Below are positions 1 to 6,709 of a stretch of 33,825 nt of DNA, in pieces. Source of the DNA: JAPLST01 sp964397565 (lineage in GTDB: Bacteria; Auribacterota; UBA3054; JAPLST01). The notes beneath the pieces are model-generated. The model saw only the letters and a program-made list of their open reading frames with translations. It did no database searches and had not been told where the DNA came from. Within the stretch, counting starts at the first letter, position 1, and every line of letters starts with the position of its first letter. A program made the translations under genes and the position numbers. Where the stretch lies: assembly GCA_964397565.1 (NCBI GenBank), contig CAYNJC010000043.1, positions 1-33,825 of the forward strand, written 5' to 3'.

Positions 1-53
1 TCACCGCGGGCGGCTACAAGTACACTGCAACGTAGAAAGCGCTCTCATTAGTA
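1..53 (-). repeat. Truncated copy of the TA-flanked MITE-like family
   Basis: The window opens inside a repeat whose outer end, AAAGCGCTCTCATTAGTA, finishes at 53. The same terminus closes the elements at 29289-29415 and 33112-33297. The core sequence CCGCGGGCGGCTACAA at 4-19 is also shared with those copies. The other end lies before the window. Confidence 0.8.
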
Positions 54-657
54 TCTGCGCGTGCGGGAGCGCCGTGCCGCTATCTGCCGCATCTGCTCCT
101 CCAGCGAATACTGAGCAATGGCGCGACCTCCGTGTCGAGAGTCTGCATCTGCAAAGTGGGAGCGGCCTCCGCGCCGCGAATCTGCCGCTGCACATCCAAA
201 TGTCATCCGCAGATGACGCAGATTGCCAAGCGGCACGCGCGCTGTCGCCTAATTTATTTTGCTGCAAAAGAAATTACCGCCAAGGGAACGCCGATCATCT
301 CGCCGATGGCGGGACTGAAGGTAGGTGCGATCACCTGATCGCATCTTTTGGTGGAAGGCACCGTACACGGAACCGCCGACAACTTCTACAACTCTGCAAC
401 CTTACATTGCCGTGCCGCGCGAGAATCCAGCGGGATTTGGAAATCCCGCCTATCCACGCCGCTGGCGGGACGGCACTGGCGTGCCGCGTTCCCCTCGGCG
501 CGGCCGCCGGCCTGTCGCAGCGACCACGGCCGCGCACACGACAAAAAATGTCGATTGAAATGGACTGTGAAAGTCGATCCACGTTGAGCGCAGACGCGCC
601 GCATAGGGAGATGCACCGGCATGTGCAACACCGCCGTGAGAAGCGGCGCTCCATTAA
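54..657. other. Gene-free repeat mosaic
   Basis: I see no convincing gene in this stretch: the open frames have no recognisable domain and run through repeats. It holds a REP-like motif around 153-180 (GTGGGAGCGGC followed by its partial complement), a hairpin at 250-276 (TAATTT and AAATTA outer arms, TTTTG/CAAAA inner arms), and one copy of a dispersed repeat at 279-450. A second REP-like motif of the same type is at 3653. Confidence 0.6.
279..450 (+). repeat. Dispersed repeat family R2, copy 1
   Basis: This segment reappears in inverse orientation at 17752-17912. Shared blocks include GGAACGCCGATCATC, GATGGCGGGACTGAAGGTAG, GCACGGAA-like and CTCTGCAACCTT, in the same order. By eye roughly four bases in five match over about 160 bp. 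Neither copy contains a coding frame, so it looks like a non-coding dispersed repeat. Confidence 0.7.
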
Positions 658-682
658 TAATTTCTTCGCCGCGAAGAAATTA
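658..682 (-). terminator. Hairpin just after the 713-residue gene, possible terminator
   Basis: TAATTTCTTCG and CGAAGAAATTA form a perfect 11 bp stem with a 3 nt loop, 1 nt beyond the stop codon of the minus-strand gene that ends at 684. The strand read by that gene continues with TTATTAAT rather than a clean T run, so it is a weak intrinsic terminator or a stabilising 3' hairpin. A related sequence follows the lipoprotein stop codon at 29157. Confidence 0.5.
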
Positions 683-683
683 C

Positions 684-2825
684 TTAGACCTGGAACTCGA
701 ACGCGGCGTTGGCTTTCAGCGCGAGCGTCAGCACGGTGCCGCTGCTGGTGCGCGCCGTGATCGTGCGTGGCACGCCGAGCGCTTCACGCCCATAGACGGC
801 ATGGCCCGCCAAATCGCGCTGGACCCGCTCGATCACCACCCCGTTGATGCCGAAGGCCATGCCGCGCTGGGTGTCCACATACACATCCGCATAGGCGCGC
901 CACAGCAGCTCGCGGCCGCATAACACCAACGCGGCCGGTTCATACGCGACCGGCGCGTGCGTCAGGGTGGTCATCGGCGCGTGCGGCTGCGTGAGCTGCG
1001 CCGCGGCCGGCGTCCAGCCGCGTGGCTGGTCGGCCGCCAGTGGCGTGATGATCGTATTTTCGAGACAATTCACCATGCCGCACGCGGCGCGCAGCGCGGC
1101 AATGCCGCGCGCAAAATATTCTGCCACGCCAGTCGCGTCGTAGTAGGCGCACAAGGTTACGGCGAACAATGCTTGCGGCGCGGTATTCCAGAGCGTATCG
1201 CAGGTGGCCGCGCCAAACCCGCCGAAGCAGGGCATCGGCACAAAGGGCGGATCCCAGACTTGTTGCAGGGTCAACAATTCATCGAGGGCGCGGGTGCCAT
1301 AGGAGAGAAAGCGCGCCGTCTTGGTGCGCTGATACAATTCGAGCAAGGCCTGCGCCGCCCACCACATGGCCAGCGCGTTGGCCGGGCGATCGACAGTGCG
1401 CGGCATGCGCGCGGCAAGCCGGCGCAGTTGCAGCGGCAGGTCGTGCACCTGCCAGGCGCGGGCCCGCACCACATCGCGAATCAAGGCATTGCCCGCCCGG
1501 CGCGCGGCATGCACTGCGCGCGCATCGCCGGTGATGGCGTGATACTGACACAGCAGCAGCACATGCACTGCGGTCGCGGCGCCCTTGGCGCGATGACGCG
1601 CCGCATGATTGGTGGCCGGGTCAATCAAAGCCGGTATGTGTCCGCCGTGCTTTTGGGTTTGCAGCAAGCGCTGCACATACTGTTCAACAAATGCCAGTGC
1701 GGCGGGATGCGGCTCGATGGCGGCATGCCAGCGGCAGAGCCAGTAGGCCTGCCATGACAGGTCTGCCAGATCCGCGGCGGCGGCCACCGGCGGCGCGGCC
1801 GCGCCTGCGCTGCGCCACAAGCCTTGCTGTTGCGGCTGACGCACGAGGGCATCCACCGCCGCGCGCGCCGCACCCAACATGTGTTTGTGCCGCAGCCGTT
1901 GGGCGGCCATGCCCAGCGCGACGGCAGCCACGGGCTGCAACGGCGCCGCAGCACCTGCCGGCGCGGGCGTCACGCCGAACAAATCATCGTCGACCGCGTT
2001 GGCCACCGGTTGCGCACAGCTTTGCAGATATTGCGCCAGATGCTCGCTGTACTGTTCGAGCACGATGCGTTGCGGCGCGACGCTGCCGGCCGCCGCCTCG
2101 GCGCACAGACGCCACAGGCGATGCACGACGCGCCGCACGCCGTCGCGCCGCCGCGGCTGATCGTCGTAATACAAATAATACGAATAGCGCACGACGCCGA
2201 GCGCGTCGCAACTGTCCGTTTCGTAGTGGCTGGCCAGCGCGTCATGCTCCAGCCGGTGGGCCATGAAGCCAAATGACATCTCCGCAGTAGCATATCGGCA
2301 GGCAAAGGCCAGCGGCATGCGCCGGTGCGTGGTCATCATGCGCGGATTGGCGATCAGCGCCAGCGTGCAACTGCCGGCATCGATAATGGCGGCCGGCATG
2401 CGCATGCACAGGTCGCTCGCCACGGAATGCTCGTCGGGCGCGAGCTGCGGCAGCCAGATGCGCGCGGGGGTCAAGCCTTGCAGGCAGAGCCGGTCGCAGA
2501 TGCGCGTGATCCGCATTGGTCGGCGCAGCGTGACGCGCGTCTCGACCCGCAGCATGTCATGTGAATGGGTCGTGATCGTTGTGACAATCCGCGCAATGCC
2601 GTCGCCGCCGCTGAGCGTGACGCGCCGCTTGCTGGCCTTGGCCGACTGCCACTGCAACGTCGGCGTGAACACATCCAAGGCCAAGGTATCCGCGGCACAC
2701 AGCGCGGCCTGCGGCTCAAGTGTCAAGACCGGCTGCCATTTGCCATGCGGCGCCGCCGCCTCGACTTGCACGTGCACGTGCTGCGCGTTTTTCTTGACGA
2801 CCGCTCGCAGGGCTTGGCGTACCAT
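684..2825 (-). CDS. Uncharacterised 713-residue helical protein, possible six-hairpin glycosidase relative
   Basis: I do not recognise this protein with certainty. The ATG at 2825 lies 2 nt after the stop codon of the chorismate mutase gene, so the two are almost surely co-translated; an upstream in-frame start at 2903 would lie inside that gene. The first ~230 residues look beta-rich (many Arg/Thr/Val strands). Residues ~290-640 form repeated amphipathic helices, with motifs such as QTQKHGGHIPALIDP and DPPFVPMPCFGGFGAATCDT, similar in layout to (alpha/alpha)6 barrels of glycoside hydrolases. There is no signal peptide or membrane segment, so it is probably cytoplasmic. No catalytic acid pair can be assigned with confidence. 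A structure-based search (fold prediction followed by a Dali-type comparison) would settle the fold. Confidence 0.6.
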   Translation of the reverse strand: MVRQALRAVVKKNAQHVHVQVEAAAPHGKWQPVLTLEPQAALCAADTLALDVFTPTLQWQSAKASKRRVTLSGGDGIARIVTTITTHSHDMLRVETRVTLRRPMRITRICDRLCLQGLTPARIWLPQLAPDEHSVASDLCMRMPAAIIDAGSCTLALIANPRMMTTHRRMPLAFACRYATAEMSFGFMAHRLEHDALASHYETDSCDALGVVRYSYYLYYDDQPRRRDGVRRVVHRLWRLCAEAAAGSVAPQRIVLEQYSEHLAQYLQSCAQPVANAVDDDLFGVTPAPAGAAAPLQPVAAVALGMAAQRLRHKHMLGAARAAVDALVRQPQQQGLWRSAGAAAPPVAAAADLADLSWQAYWLCRWHAAIEPHPAALAFVEQYVQRLLQTQKHGGHIPALIDPATNHAARHRAKGAATAVHVLLLCQYHAITGDARAVHAARRAGNALIRDVVRARAWQVHDLPLQLRRLAARMPRTVDRPANALAMWWAAQALLELYQRTKTARFLSYGTRALDELLTLQQVWDPPFVPMPCFGGFGAATCDTLWNTAPQALFAVTLCAYYDATGVAEYFARGIAALRAACGMVNCLENTIITPLAADQPRGWTPAAAQLTQPHAPMTTLTHAPVAYEPAALVLCGRELLWRAYADVYVDTQRGMAFGINGVVIERVQRDLAGHAVYGREALGVPRTITARTSSGTVLTLALKANAAFEFQV

Positions 2826-2827
2826 GG

Positions 2828-3580
2828 CTATACCGGCACCGGCGCGTGTTGGCGTTCCAAGAGATACGCGACCTCGACGTCCTTGGTCAGCGGGATGATC
2901 CACTCGCGATACATGTCGGCAATCAAGCGCGGCGGGATTTTGTATGCGGGCGTCGGACCATCCGCATCAATTTCCTGGCCGTAGGTCGCGGCTTTGCGCT
3001 CGACGCGCCGGAGCAGCCGTGCTTCGACGGCGGCATCCGTGATCAGCGCCAGCACGCCGGCCGCATCGCCGGCGCGCAGCAGTGGCGCAAATGCGGCGCG
3101 TTGGCTGCAATATTTGCTTTCCGCGATAAATTTGCCATAATGAATGCGCTTCGACAAGGCCTGCAAGCAGGCCACATCACACACTGCGCTCGACCCGTAT
3201 TGCTCATCGTCGCCGGCCGCGCACACGGCCGGAATGATGTGCTGTTCGTACACCTGCTGAATGCGGGCATTGATGTTCACGGTGGTGGCCGCAATCGGCG
3301 ACGGCGCGGTCAAGGCCGGCAGGATCGGCGCGGGCAGCGCATTGAAAAAGGGATGCTCGTCCGGGCTGGTGTACCGGCGGACCGTGGCATGCAGCGCTTC
3401 GGTGCCGTGCAGCAAATACTCGACAAAACTGCCGGCGAAGTTGGGAATGGCGATGCCGCCGCGCTGATAGATGCGCGCGTTGACTTTAAACTGCGCGCGC
3501 TCGACCAAGGCGAAGATCAGGGTCTCCTCCTGGCGGATCAGCGCGGAGCGAATGGTGTCAAGGTCAAGCTGCGCATGCAT
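2828..3580 (-). CDS. Chorismate mutase of the eukaryotic (yeast ARO7-like, AroQ-beta) type
   Basis: Converts chorismate to prephenate, the branch point to phenylalanine and tyrosine, in the cytoplasm. At 250 residues it matches the all-helical fungal/plant enzyme from end to end, not the ~90-residue bacterial AroQ domain. Blocks such as IPNFAGSF, VRRYTSPDEHPFF, LQALSKRIHYGKFIAESKY and PLTKDVEVAYLLER are near copies of the yeast sequence. By alignment from memory the catalytic residues are kept: R11 (yeast R16), R145 (R157), K156 (K168), E186 (E198), T232 (T242) and E236 (E246); yeast N194 is D182. Of the allosteric Trp/Tyr site, R68, R69, G129 and S130 are kept, while yeast T145 is replaced by V133. 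The start at 3580 almost coincides with the transcription start expected from the promoter upstream, so the mRNA may be leaderless. It is co-transcribed with the gene at 684-2825. Confidence 0.93.
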   Translation of the reverse strand: MHAQLDLDTIRSALIRQEETLIFALVERAQFKVNARIYQRGGIAIPNFAGSFVEYLLHGTEALHATVRRYTSPDEHPFFNALPAPILPALTAPSPIAATTVNINARIQQVYEQHIIPAVCAAGDDEQYGSSAVCDVACLQALSKRIHYGKFIAESKYCSQRAAFAPLLRAGDAAGVLALITDAAVEARLLRRVERKAATYGQEIDADGPTPAYKIPPRLIADMYREWIIPLTKDVEVAYLLERQHAPVPV

Positions 3581-3586
3581 GCGCTA

Positions 3587-3615
3587 ATTGTAGCAAGAAT
3601 CGGCGCGCCAGGCAA
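3587..3615 (-). promoter_or_regulatory. Sigma-70-like promoter for the chorismate mutase operon
   Basis: On the minus strand TTGCCT (3615-3610), a 17 nt spacer and TACAAT (3592-3587) fit a sigma-70 promoter. The expected transcription start, about 7 nt further on, falls at or next to the ATG at 3580, with no room for a Shine-Dalgarno sequence. Confidence 0.55.
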
Positions 3616-3652
3616 CCGGCCGCGGTTTTCAGTTCCGGCGACTCAAAACAAA

Positions 3653-3712
3653 GTGGGAGCGGCTTCAGGCCGCGATGCTGCCCAGATCGCCAGCTGAACT
3701 GGCTCCCACCTT
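3653..3712. repeat. REP-like inverted repeat
   Basis: GTGGGAGC at 3653 is matched by GGCTCCCAC near 3704-3712, giving an outer stem around a GC-rich internal palindrome (GCGGC...GCCGC). A similar half-element (GTGGGAGCGGC) is at ~157. The gene-free stretch 3581-3857 otherwise holds only the repeat at 3718-3783. Confidence 0.5.
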
Positions 3713-3717
3713 GTCTG

Positions 3718-3783
3718 GCAGTCAGTATCCTATTTCAGCGAACAAACACTATATTTGCTTCCCGGTGACTTGCTGAGTCGCCG
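3718..3783 (-). repeat. Dispersed repeat family R4, copy 1
   Basis: Read on the minus strand, this 66 bp segment (CCGGCGACTCAGCAAGTCAC, then GTGTTTGTTCGCTGAAAT and ATACTGACTG) is nearly identical to plus-strand 9814-9880. It lies downstream of trmO. No terminator with a T run is visible after trmO. Confidence 0.75.
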
Positions 3784-3857
3784 GAACCGGGCGGTTGTGG
3801 ATAAAAACCATTTGTGGCAAATAGCTTTGCAGTAATTTGTTGGCGGCAGACAAATTG

Positions 3858-4334
3858 TCAGGTGAAGCGCGCGTCGGCCTGCCGCCGGTCCGTGACCTGT
3901 GCGTCAAACCAGCCCGCGCGCGCCGTCGGAAAGGCGTCGAAAGCCGGCACATACGGTTTGATGTCCAGCACCGGCGTGTTGTCCAACATGTCCACTTCGG
4001 CAATCTCGAGATGGGTCGCGTGTACGGCCAGCAAGCGCACACAGGACAGGCCGATCGGATTCGGCCGGCAGGGTGAGCGCGTGGCGAAAATGCCGCGCGG
4101 CTGCGTGTCGCGAAAAGGCGTGACCACCAGCTTGGCGTCTTTCACTGCGTGCAACACATAGATCAGCCAGATGCGCTCAAACCCGGCCAGGTCACGCAAA
4201 CCGGCCTGATACGCCGGTACTACCTCGACCACGCCGCGCGCGTCCTCGGCATAGGCCGGTTGGATCGGCATGCCGACCACGTCGGTGAACGGCGTGCGCA
4301 CGACGCCGATTTCCTGAAAAAGAGGAGTGGTCAT
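3858..4334 (-). CDS. trmO: TrmO/TsaA-family tRNA methyltransferase
   Basis: Family members methylate N6 of the t6A37 base in tRNAs that read ACN threonine codons, using S-adenosylmethionine. The 158-residue product is a single TsaA beta-barrel domain: the N-terminal EIGVVRTPF, the central LAGFERIWLIYVLH (residues ~49-62), the signature SPCRPNPIGLS (87-97), and LEIAEVDMLDNTPVLDIKPYVP (109-130). E. coli TrmO has an extra C-terminal domain; this one ends soon after the barrel, like the shorter archaeal and bacterial forms. The ATG at 4334 lies 4 nt beyond the thioredoxin-like gene's stop codon (4339-4341), so it is the third gene of the ArsR operon; a longer frame reaching 4454 would overlap that gene. 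The pairing with a redox operon is unusual. It may reflect simple co-expression. Confidence 0.88.
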   Translation of the reverse strand: MTTPLFQEIGVVRTPFTDVVGMPIQPAYAEDARGVVEVVPAYQAGLRDLAGFERIWLIYVLHAVKDAKLVVTPFRDTQPRGIFATRSPCRPNPIGLSCVRLLAVHATHLEIAEVDMLDNTPVLDIKPYVPAFDAFPTARAGWFDAQVTDRRQADARFT

Positions 4335-4338
4335 GGCA

Positions 4339-4860
4339 TCACGGGGTGCCCTGCGTCCAGGCCCGCAGTTGGTCAAGCGATTGGTAGCCGGTCGTGCGCG
4401 CCAGGAGCGCACCATTGCGCAGCAGCAGCAGGGTCGGCACCGCCTGCACCTCATACTGCCGGCTCAGTTCCGCACTGGCGCCGGCATTGATTTTTATCAG
4501 CATGAGTGCCGCGCCGCGCTCGCGCGCCAGCTGATGCAGCACGGGCATCAGGCGCCGGCACGGCGGGCAGGTGGTGGCATAGAAGTCGACCAGCACGGTG
4601 CGCGCGCCGGCCTCGGCCACTGCCGCATCAAACGCTGCGCGCGTGGTGATATCCTTGACATTGGTGAGGTCCGGCGGGGTTTTCATGGACTTGCCGAGGG
4701 GCAGCGATTGCGCCAGAAACATGCCGACCACGCCGCCAAACAGAGCGCCGCCCCACCAGGTGCTGGTGAAGGGACAGGTGCCCGTGCTGCAACTGCCGAA
4801 GTAGCCCAGGGCGCCGCCGGCCGCAGCGCCAATCAGAATGCCGATAAGAATTCGAATCAT
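4339..4860 (-). CDS. Membrane-anchored thioredoxin-like protein with N-terminal glycine-zipper (DUF6132-like) region
   Basis: Residues 1-55 form one or two short hydrophobic, glycine-rich helices (GILIGAAAGGALGYFG, then WWGGALFGGVVGMFLAQ), with Cys24 and Cys29 between them; this resembles the small DUF6132 membrane proteins. Residues ~65-170 are a thioredoxin fold with VDFYATTCPPCRRLMPVL (active-site C98-P-P-C101) and the cis-proline loop VQAVPTLLLLRNG (P142). A CPPC active site rather than CGPC suggests a redox potential different from classical thioredoxin. Orientation of the thioredoxin domain is not obvious. The ATG at 4860 overlaps the ArsR stop codon as ATGA, so translation is coupled. 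A role in reducing a membrane or cytoplasmic disulfide, controlled by the ArsR protein, is inferred. Confidence 0.85.
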   Translation of the reverse strand: MIRILIGILIGAAAGGALGYFGSCSTGTCPFTSTWWGGALFGGVVGMFLAQSLPLGKSMKTPPDLTNVKDITTRAAFDAAVAEAGARTVLVDFYATTCPPCRRLMPVLHQLARERGAALMLIKINAGASAELSRQYEVQAVPTLLLLRNGALLARTTGYQSLDQLRAWTQGTP

Positions 4861-5216
4861 TGTGTCTCCTTGGGTGGCTCGGTGAGCGCGATCTGCGCAC
4901 GGGTGATGTTTTCAATAACGCGGGTCGCACAGGCCAGCATTTTCGGAATGCAGCGCTGGGCGATGGCATACTGCACCTGCAACCCGCGCTTGGTGTCGGA
5001 GACCAGCCCGGCGCCGCGCAGCACGCGCAGATGTTGTGAGGCGGTGGCCATGCCAACGTCGGCGTGCGCGGCCAGCTCGCCGACATGACGCGGGCCTTCG
5101 GCCAGGGCCGCCAGCATGCAGACCCGGCACGGATGCGCCAGGGCCTTGAAAATCCGGGCGCAGGCGGCGCAACGCGCGCGTTGCGCCGCGGGCGCGCGGG
5201 GTGAGGTGCGCGGCAT
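4857..5216 (-). CDS. ArsR/SmtB-family transcriptional repressor rich in cysteine
   Basis: A 119-residue winged-helix regulator. FKALAHPCRVCMLAALAEGP (23-42) is the family's helix pattern (usually HPxRLxIL), followed by VGELAAHADVGMATASQHLRVL, the recognition helix, and the wing GLVSDTKRGLQVQYAI. Six cysteines are seen: C16xxC19, C30xxC33, C89 and C96. The two CxxC pairs suggest a thiol-based metal, metalloid or redox sensor rather than the classical ELCVCD site. The start at 5216 is chosen because GGAG lies 6 nt upstream and leaves a ~20 nt leader after the promoter; an in-frame ATG at 5228 is also possible. The gene heads the operon with the thioredoxin-like protein and trmO, and probably represses itself through the dyad at 5227-5247. 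Confidence 0.9.
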   Translation of the reverse strand: MPRTSPRAPAAQRARCAACARIFKALAHPCRVCMLAALAEGPRHVGELAAHADVGMATASQHLRVLRGAGLVSDTKRGLQVQYAIAQRCIPKMLACATRVIENITRAQIALTEPPKETQ

Positions 5217-5226
5217 GCGGTGCTCC

Positions 5227-5247
5227 ATTAGTTTAGTTATTTCTAAT
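5227..5247. promoter_or_regulatory. Putative ArsR operator dyad
   Basis: ATTAG at 5227-5231 and CTAAT at 5243-5247 form an inverted repeat; the inner TTAG...CTAA pair repeats the pattern. It overlaps the -10 box and the likely transcription start of the arsR-type gene, where an autorepressor would bind. The AT-rich composition contrasts with its surroundings. Confidence 0.5.
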
Positions 5248-5273
5248 ATAGCATAATTGCATAATAATGTCAA
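5245..5273 (-). promoter_or_regulatory. Sigma-70 promoter of the arsR-trx-trmO operon
   Basis: Minus strand: consensus TTGACA (5273-5268), a 17 nt spacer and TATATT (5250-5245). It is one of the best promoters in the window. The operon start codons are 17 to 29 nt downstream. Confidence 0.85.
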
Positions 5274-5401
5274 CCACGGCAGCGGGCTTCTGACACCGGA
5301 GACGCGCGCTGAAAACCACGTTGGGTTGGCCGCCTGTGACGGTCGCTGCCGCGCCCTTGCTCGGGATGCGGTAATCGCTATTCAGCTGCTTGGAGTGCCG
5401 C

Positions 5402-5587
5402 TACTAATGAATGCGCTTACTATGTGCCATGCCAATTGTAGCCGCGGGCGCCTGCTTGGAGCTGGCTTGGCTAGTCCCGCCAGCGGCGGCGATCCCGTCA
5501 ACGGCGCGGATGACCGCGGCTGTAGAAGCCGCCCTCACCGCGGGCGGCTACAAGGACACTGCAATGTAGAAAAAGGTTTCATTAGTA
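5402..5587 (-). repeat. MITE-like element, 186 bp form
   Basis: The ends TACTAATGAATGC and, inverted, TACTAATGAAACC form terminal inverted repeats beginning with a TA dinucleotide. The interior is the reverse complement of the element at 33112-33297, including GCTTGGAGCTGGCTTGGCTAG and the hairpin core with GTAGCCG/CGGCTAC. It encodes nothing. Confidence 0.85.
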
Positions 5588-5612
5588 AGAGCGGTATTCG
5601 ATATTCGTCTTT

Positions 5613-5704
5613 CATTCCCCCCGCCCCGACAGGGCGGGAATGAATGGGCTGTGCCGCTGCCCAGGGCGTTGCCCTGGGCTGGTATGCCCTGCCCCGTTGG
5701 GGCA
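5613..5704. repeat. Three consecutive GC-rich hairpins
   Basis: CATTCCC...GGGAATG at 5613-5642, the perfect 9 bp stem GCCCAGGGC-GTT-GCCCTGGGC at 5659-5679, and TGCCCC-GTT-GGGGCA at 5690-5704. The last two share the same GTT loop. No gene is visible between 5588 and 5742. I have the impression that similar hairpin blocks recur in environmental genomes of this kind, but I cannot check that here. Confidence 0.6.
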
Positions 5705-5742
5705 TCGCTGCACCCGGCGCGCACCCAGTTACTGTCACGGTG

Positions 5743-6220
5743 GCATTGTAGCCGCCCGCGCGGAGGGCGGTCTCTTTTTCTGCCGCGGTCATCCGCGCCG
5801 TTGGCGGGACTCCAAGCAGACGCCCGCGGCTACATCAGACGCCTGCGGCGACAGCTGCATTGTAGCCGCCCGCGCCGAGGGCGGTCTCTTTTTCTGCCGC
5901 GGTCAGCGCCCGCGGCTACATCAGACGCCCGCAGCGACAACTGCATTGTAGCCGCCCGCGCCGAGGGCGGTCTCTTTTTCTGCCGCGGTCATCCGCGCCG
6001 TTGGCGGGACTCCAAGCAGACGCCCGCGGCGACAGGTGCATTGTAGCCGCCCGCGCCGAGGGCGGTTTCTTTTTCTGCCGCGGTCAGCGCCCGCGGCTAC
6101 ATCAGACGCCCGCGGCGACAGGTGCATTGTAGCCGCCCGCGGCGACAGCTGCATTGTAGCCGCCCGCACGGAGGGCGGTCTCTTTTTCTGCCGCGGTCAG
6201 CGCCCGCGGCTACATTAGGC
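5743..6220. repeat. Tandem array of a MITE-core repeat, about six units
   Basis: Units start with GCATTGTAGCCGCCCGCG at about 5743, 5857, 5942, 6038, 6123 and 6151. Full units continue with GAGGGCGGTCTCTTTTTCTG, CCGCGGTCA and end in GCCCGCGGCTACATCAGACG-like sequence. Two unit lengths alternate: about 95-114 bp with an extra TCCGCGCCGTTGGCGGGACT segment, and about 86 bp without it; the unit at 6123 is only 28 bp. Spacing and lack of unique spacers rule out a CRISPR array. The core matches the interior of the MITE family. The array ends 10 bp before the DHFR stop codon. Confidence 0.85.
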
Positions 6221-6229
6221 ACGCGTTGT

Positions 6230-6700
6230 TCACTGGCGCGCCAGGGTACGGAAAGTCATGTCCGGCGCGGCGGTGCGCGCGGTCTCGCGCCAGGCGCGTG
6301 GGTCCCACGTCGGAAAGCGCACGTCGCCGTCCGCATCCTCGGCGAGTTCAGTCAAATACATGATTGTGACATGCGGCAGGGCTTGCGCATAAATCTGCGC
6401 GCCGCCGGCGACAAACGGCAACGGGTCGCGTGCCCAGGCGCGATCGAGCGCATCGTCGAATGTGCGCGCTGTCTCGACTTCCGGCCCGGAACACGCGGCC
6501 GTGCGCGACATGACAATCACATGCCGGCCCGGCAGCGCGCCCGGCAGGGATTGATACGTGACGCGGCCCATGATCAGGCAATGGCCCCGCGTCAGCGTTT
6601 TGAAGCGCTGCAGGTCGTCCGGCAACTGCCACGGCAGCGAGCCGGCGCGGCCGATCACGCCATTGCGCGCGATGCAGGCGATAAGGGCAAGAGGTTGCAG
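6230..6700 (-). CDS. folA: Dihydrofolate reductase, apparently with a non-standard CTG start
   Basis: Reduces dihydrofolate to tetrahydrofolate with NADPH. Counting from the CTG at 6700 the product is 156 residues, the usual bacterial length: LALIACIARNGVIGRAGSLPWQLPDDLQRFK carries W24 and the catalytic acid D29 (E. coli D27), then IMGRVTYQSLPG, HVIVMSR, and the FVAGGAQIYAQAL dinucleotide motif with G99-G100. The first standard start in frame, GTG at 6658, would remove the first beta strand (LALIACIARNG), which is essential in the family. Upstream of CTG only CAT and ATC remain before a TGA at 6709-6707, and no Shine-Dalgarno is seen. The upstream DNA is simple CAGGGGTCAGGGTTCAGGGT repeat, so a repeat may have replaced the original start and leader. 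A functional gene with CTG (or ATC) initiation and a recently damaged gene both remain possible. Confidence 0.85.
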   Translation of the reverse strand: MQPLALIACIARNGVIGRAGSLPWQLPDDLQRFKTLTRGHCLIMGRVTYQSLPGALPGRHVIVMSRTAACSGPEVETARTFDDALDRAWARDPLPFVAGGAQIYAQALPHVTIMYLTELAEDADGDVRFPTWDPRAWRETARTAAPDMTFRTLARQ

Positions 6701-6709
6701 ATGGATTCA

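Noticed and set aside
957..1757. Long plus-strand open frame opposite the 713-residue gene
   Set aside because: It lies antisense to a gene with a better start, operon position and composition; the translation is Arg/Gly-rich with no domain, as expected from the complement of a GC-rich gene.
3769..3815. Third copy of the esterase 5' end (minus strand ATGGTTTTTATCCACAACCG)
   Set aside because: The likeness to the R3 family covers only about 20 bases with a gap and then diverges, so chance or a shared repeat fragment cannot be excluded.
5743..6220. Possible CRISPR array
   Set aside because: Units are 86-114 bp (one is 28 bp) with no unique spacers of 25-45 bp; the whole unit is repetitive, and no cas gene is nearby.
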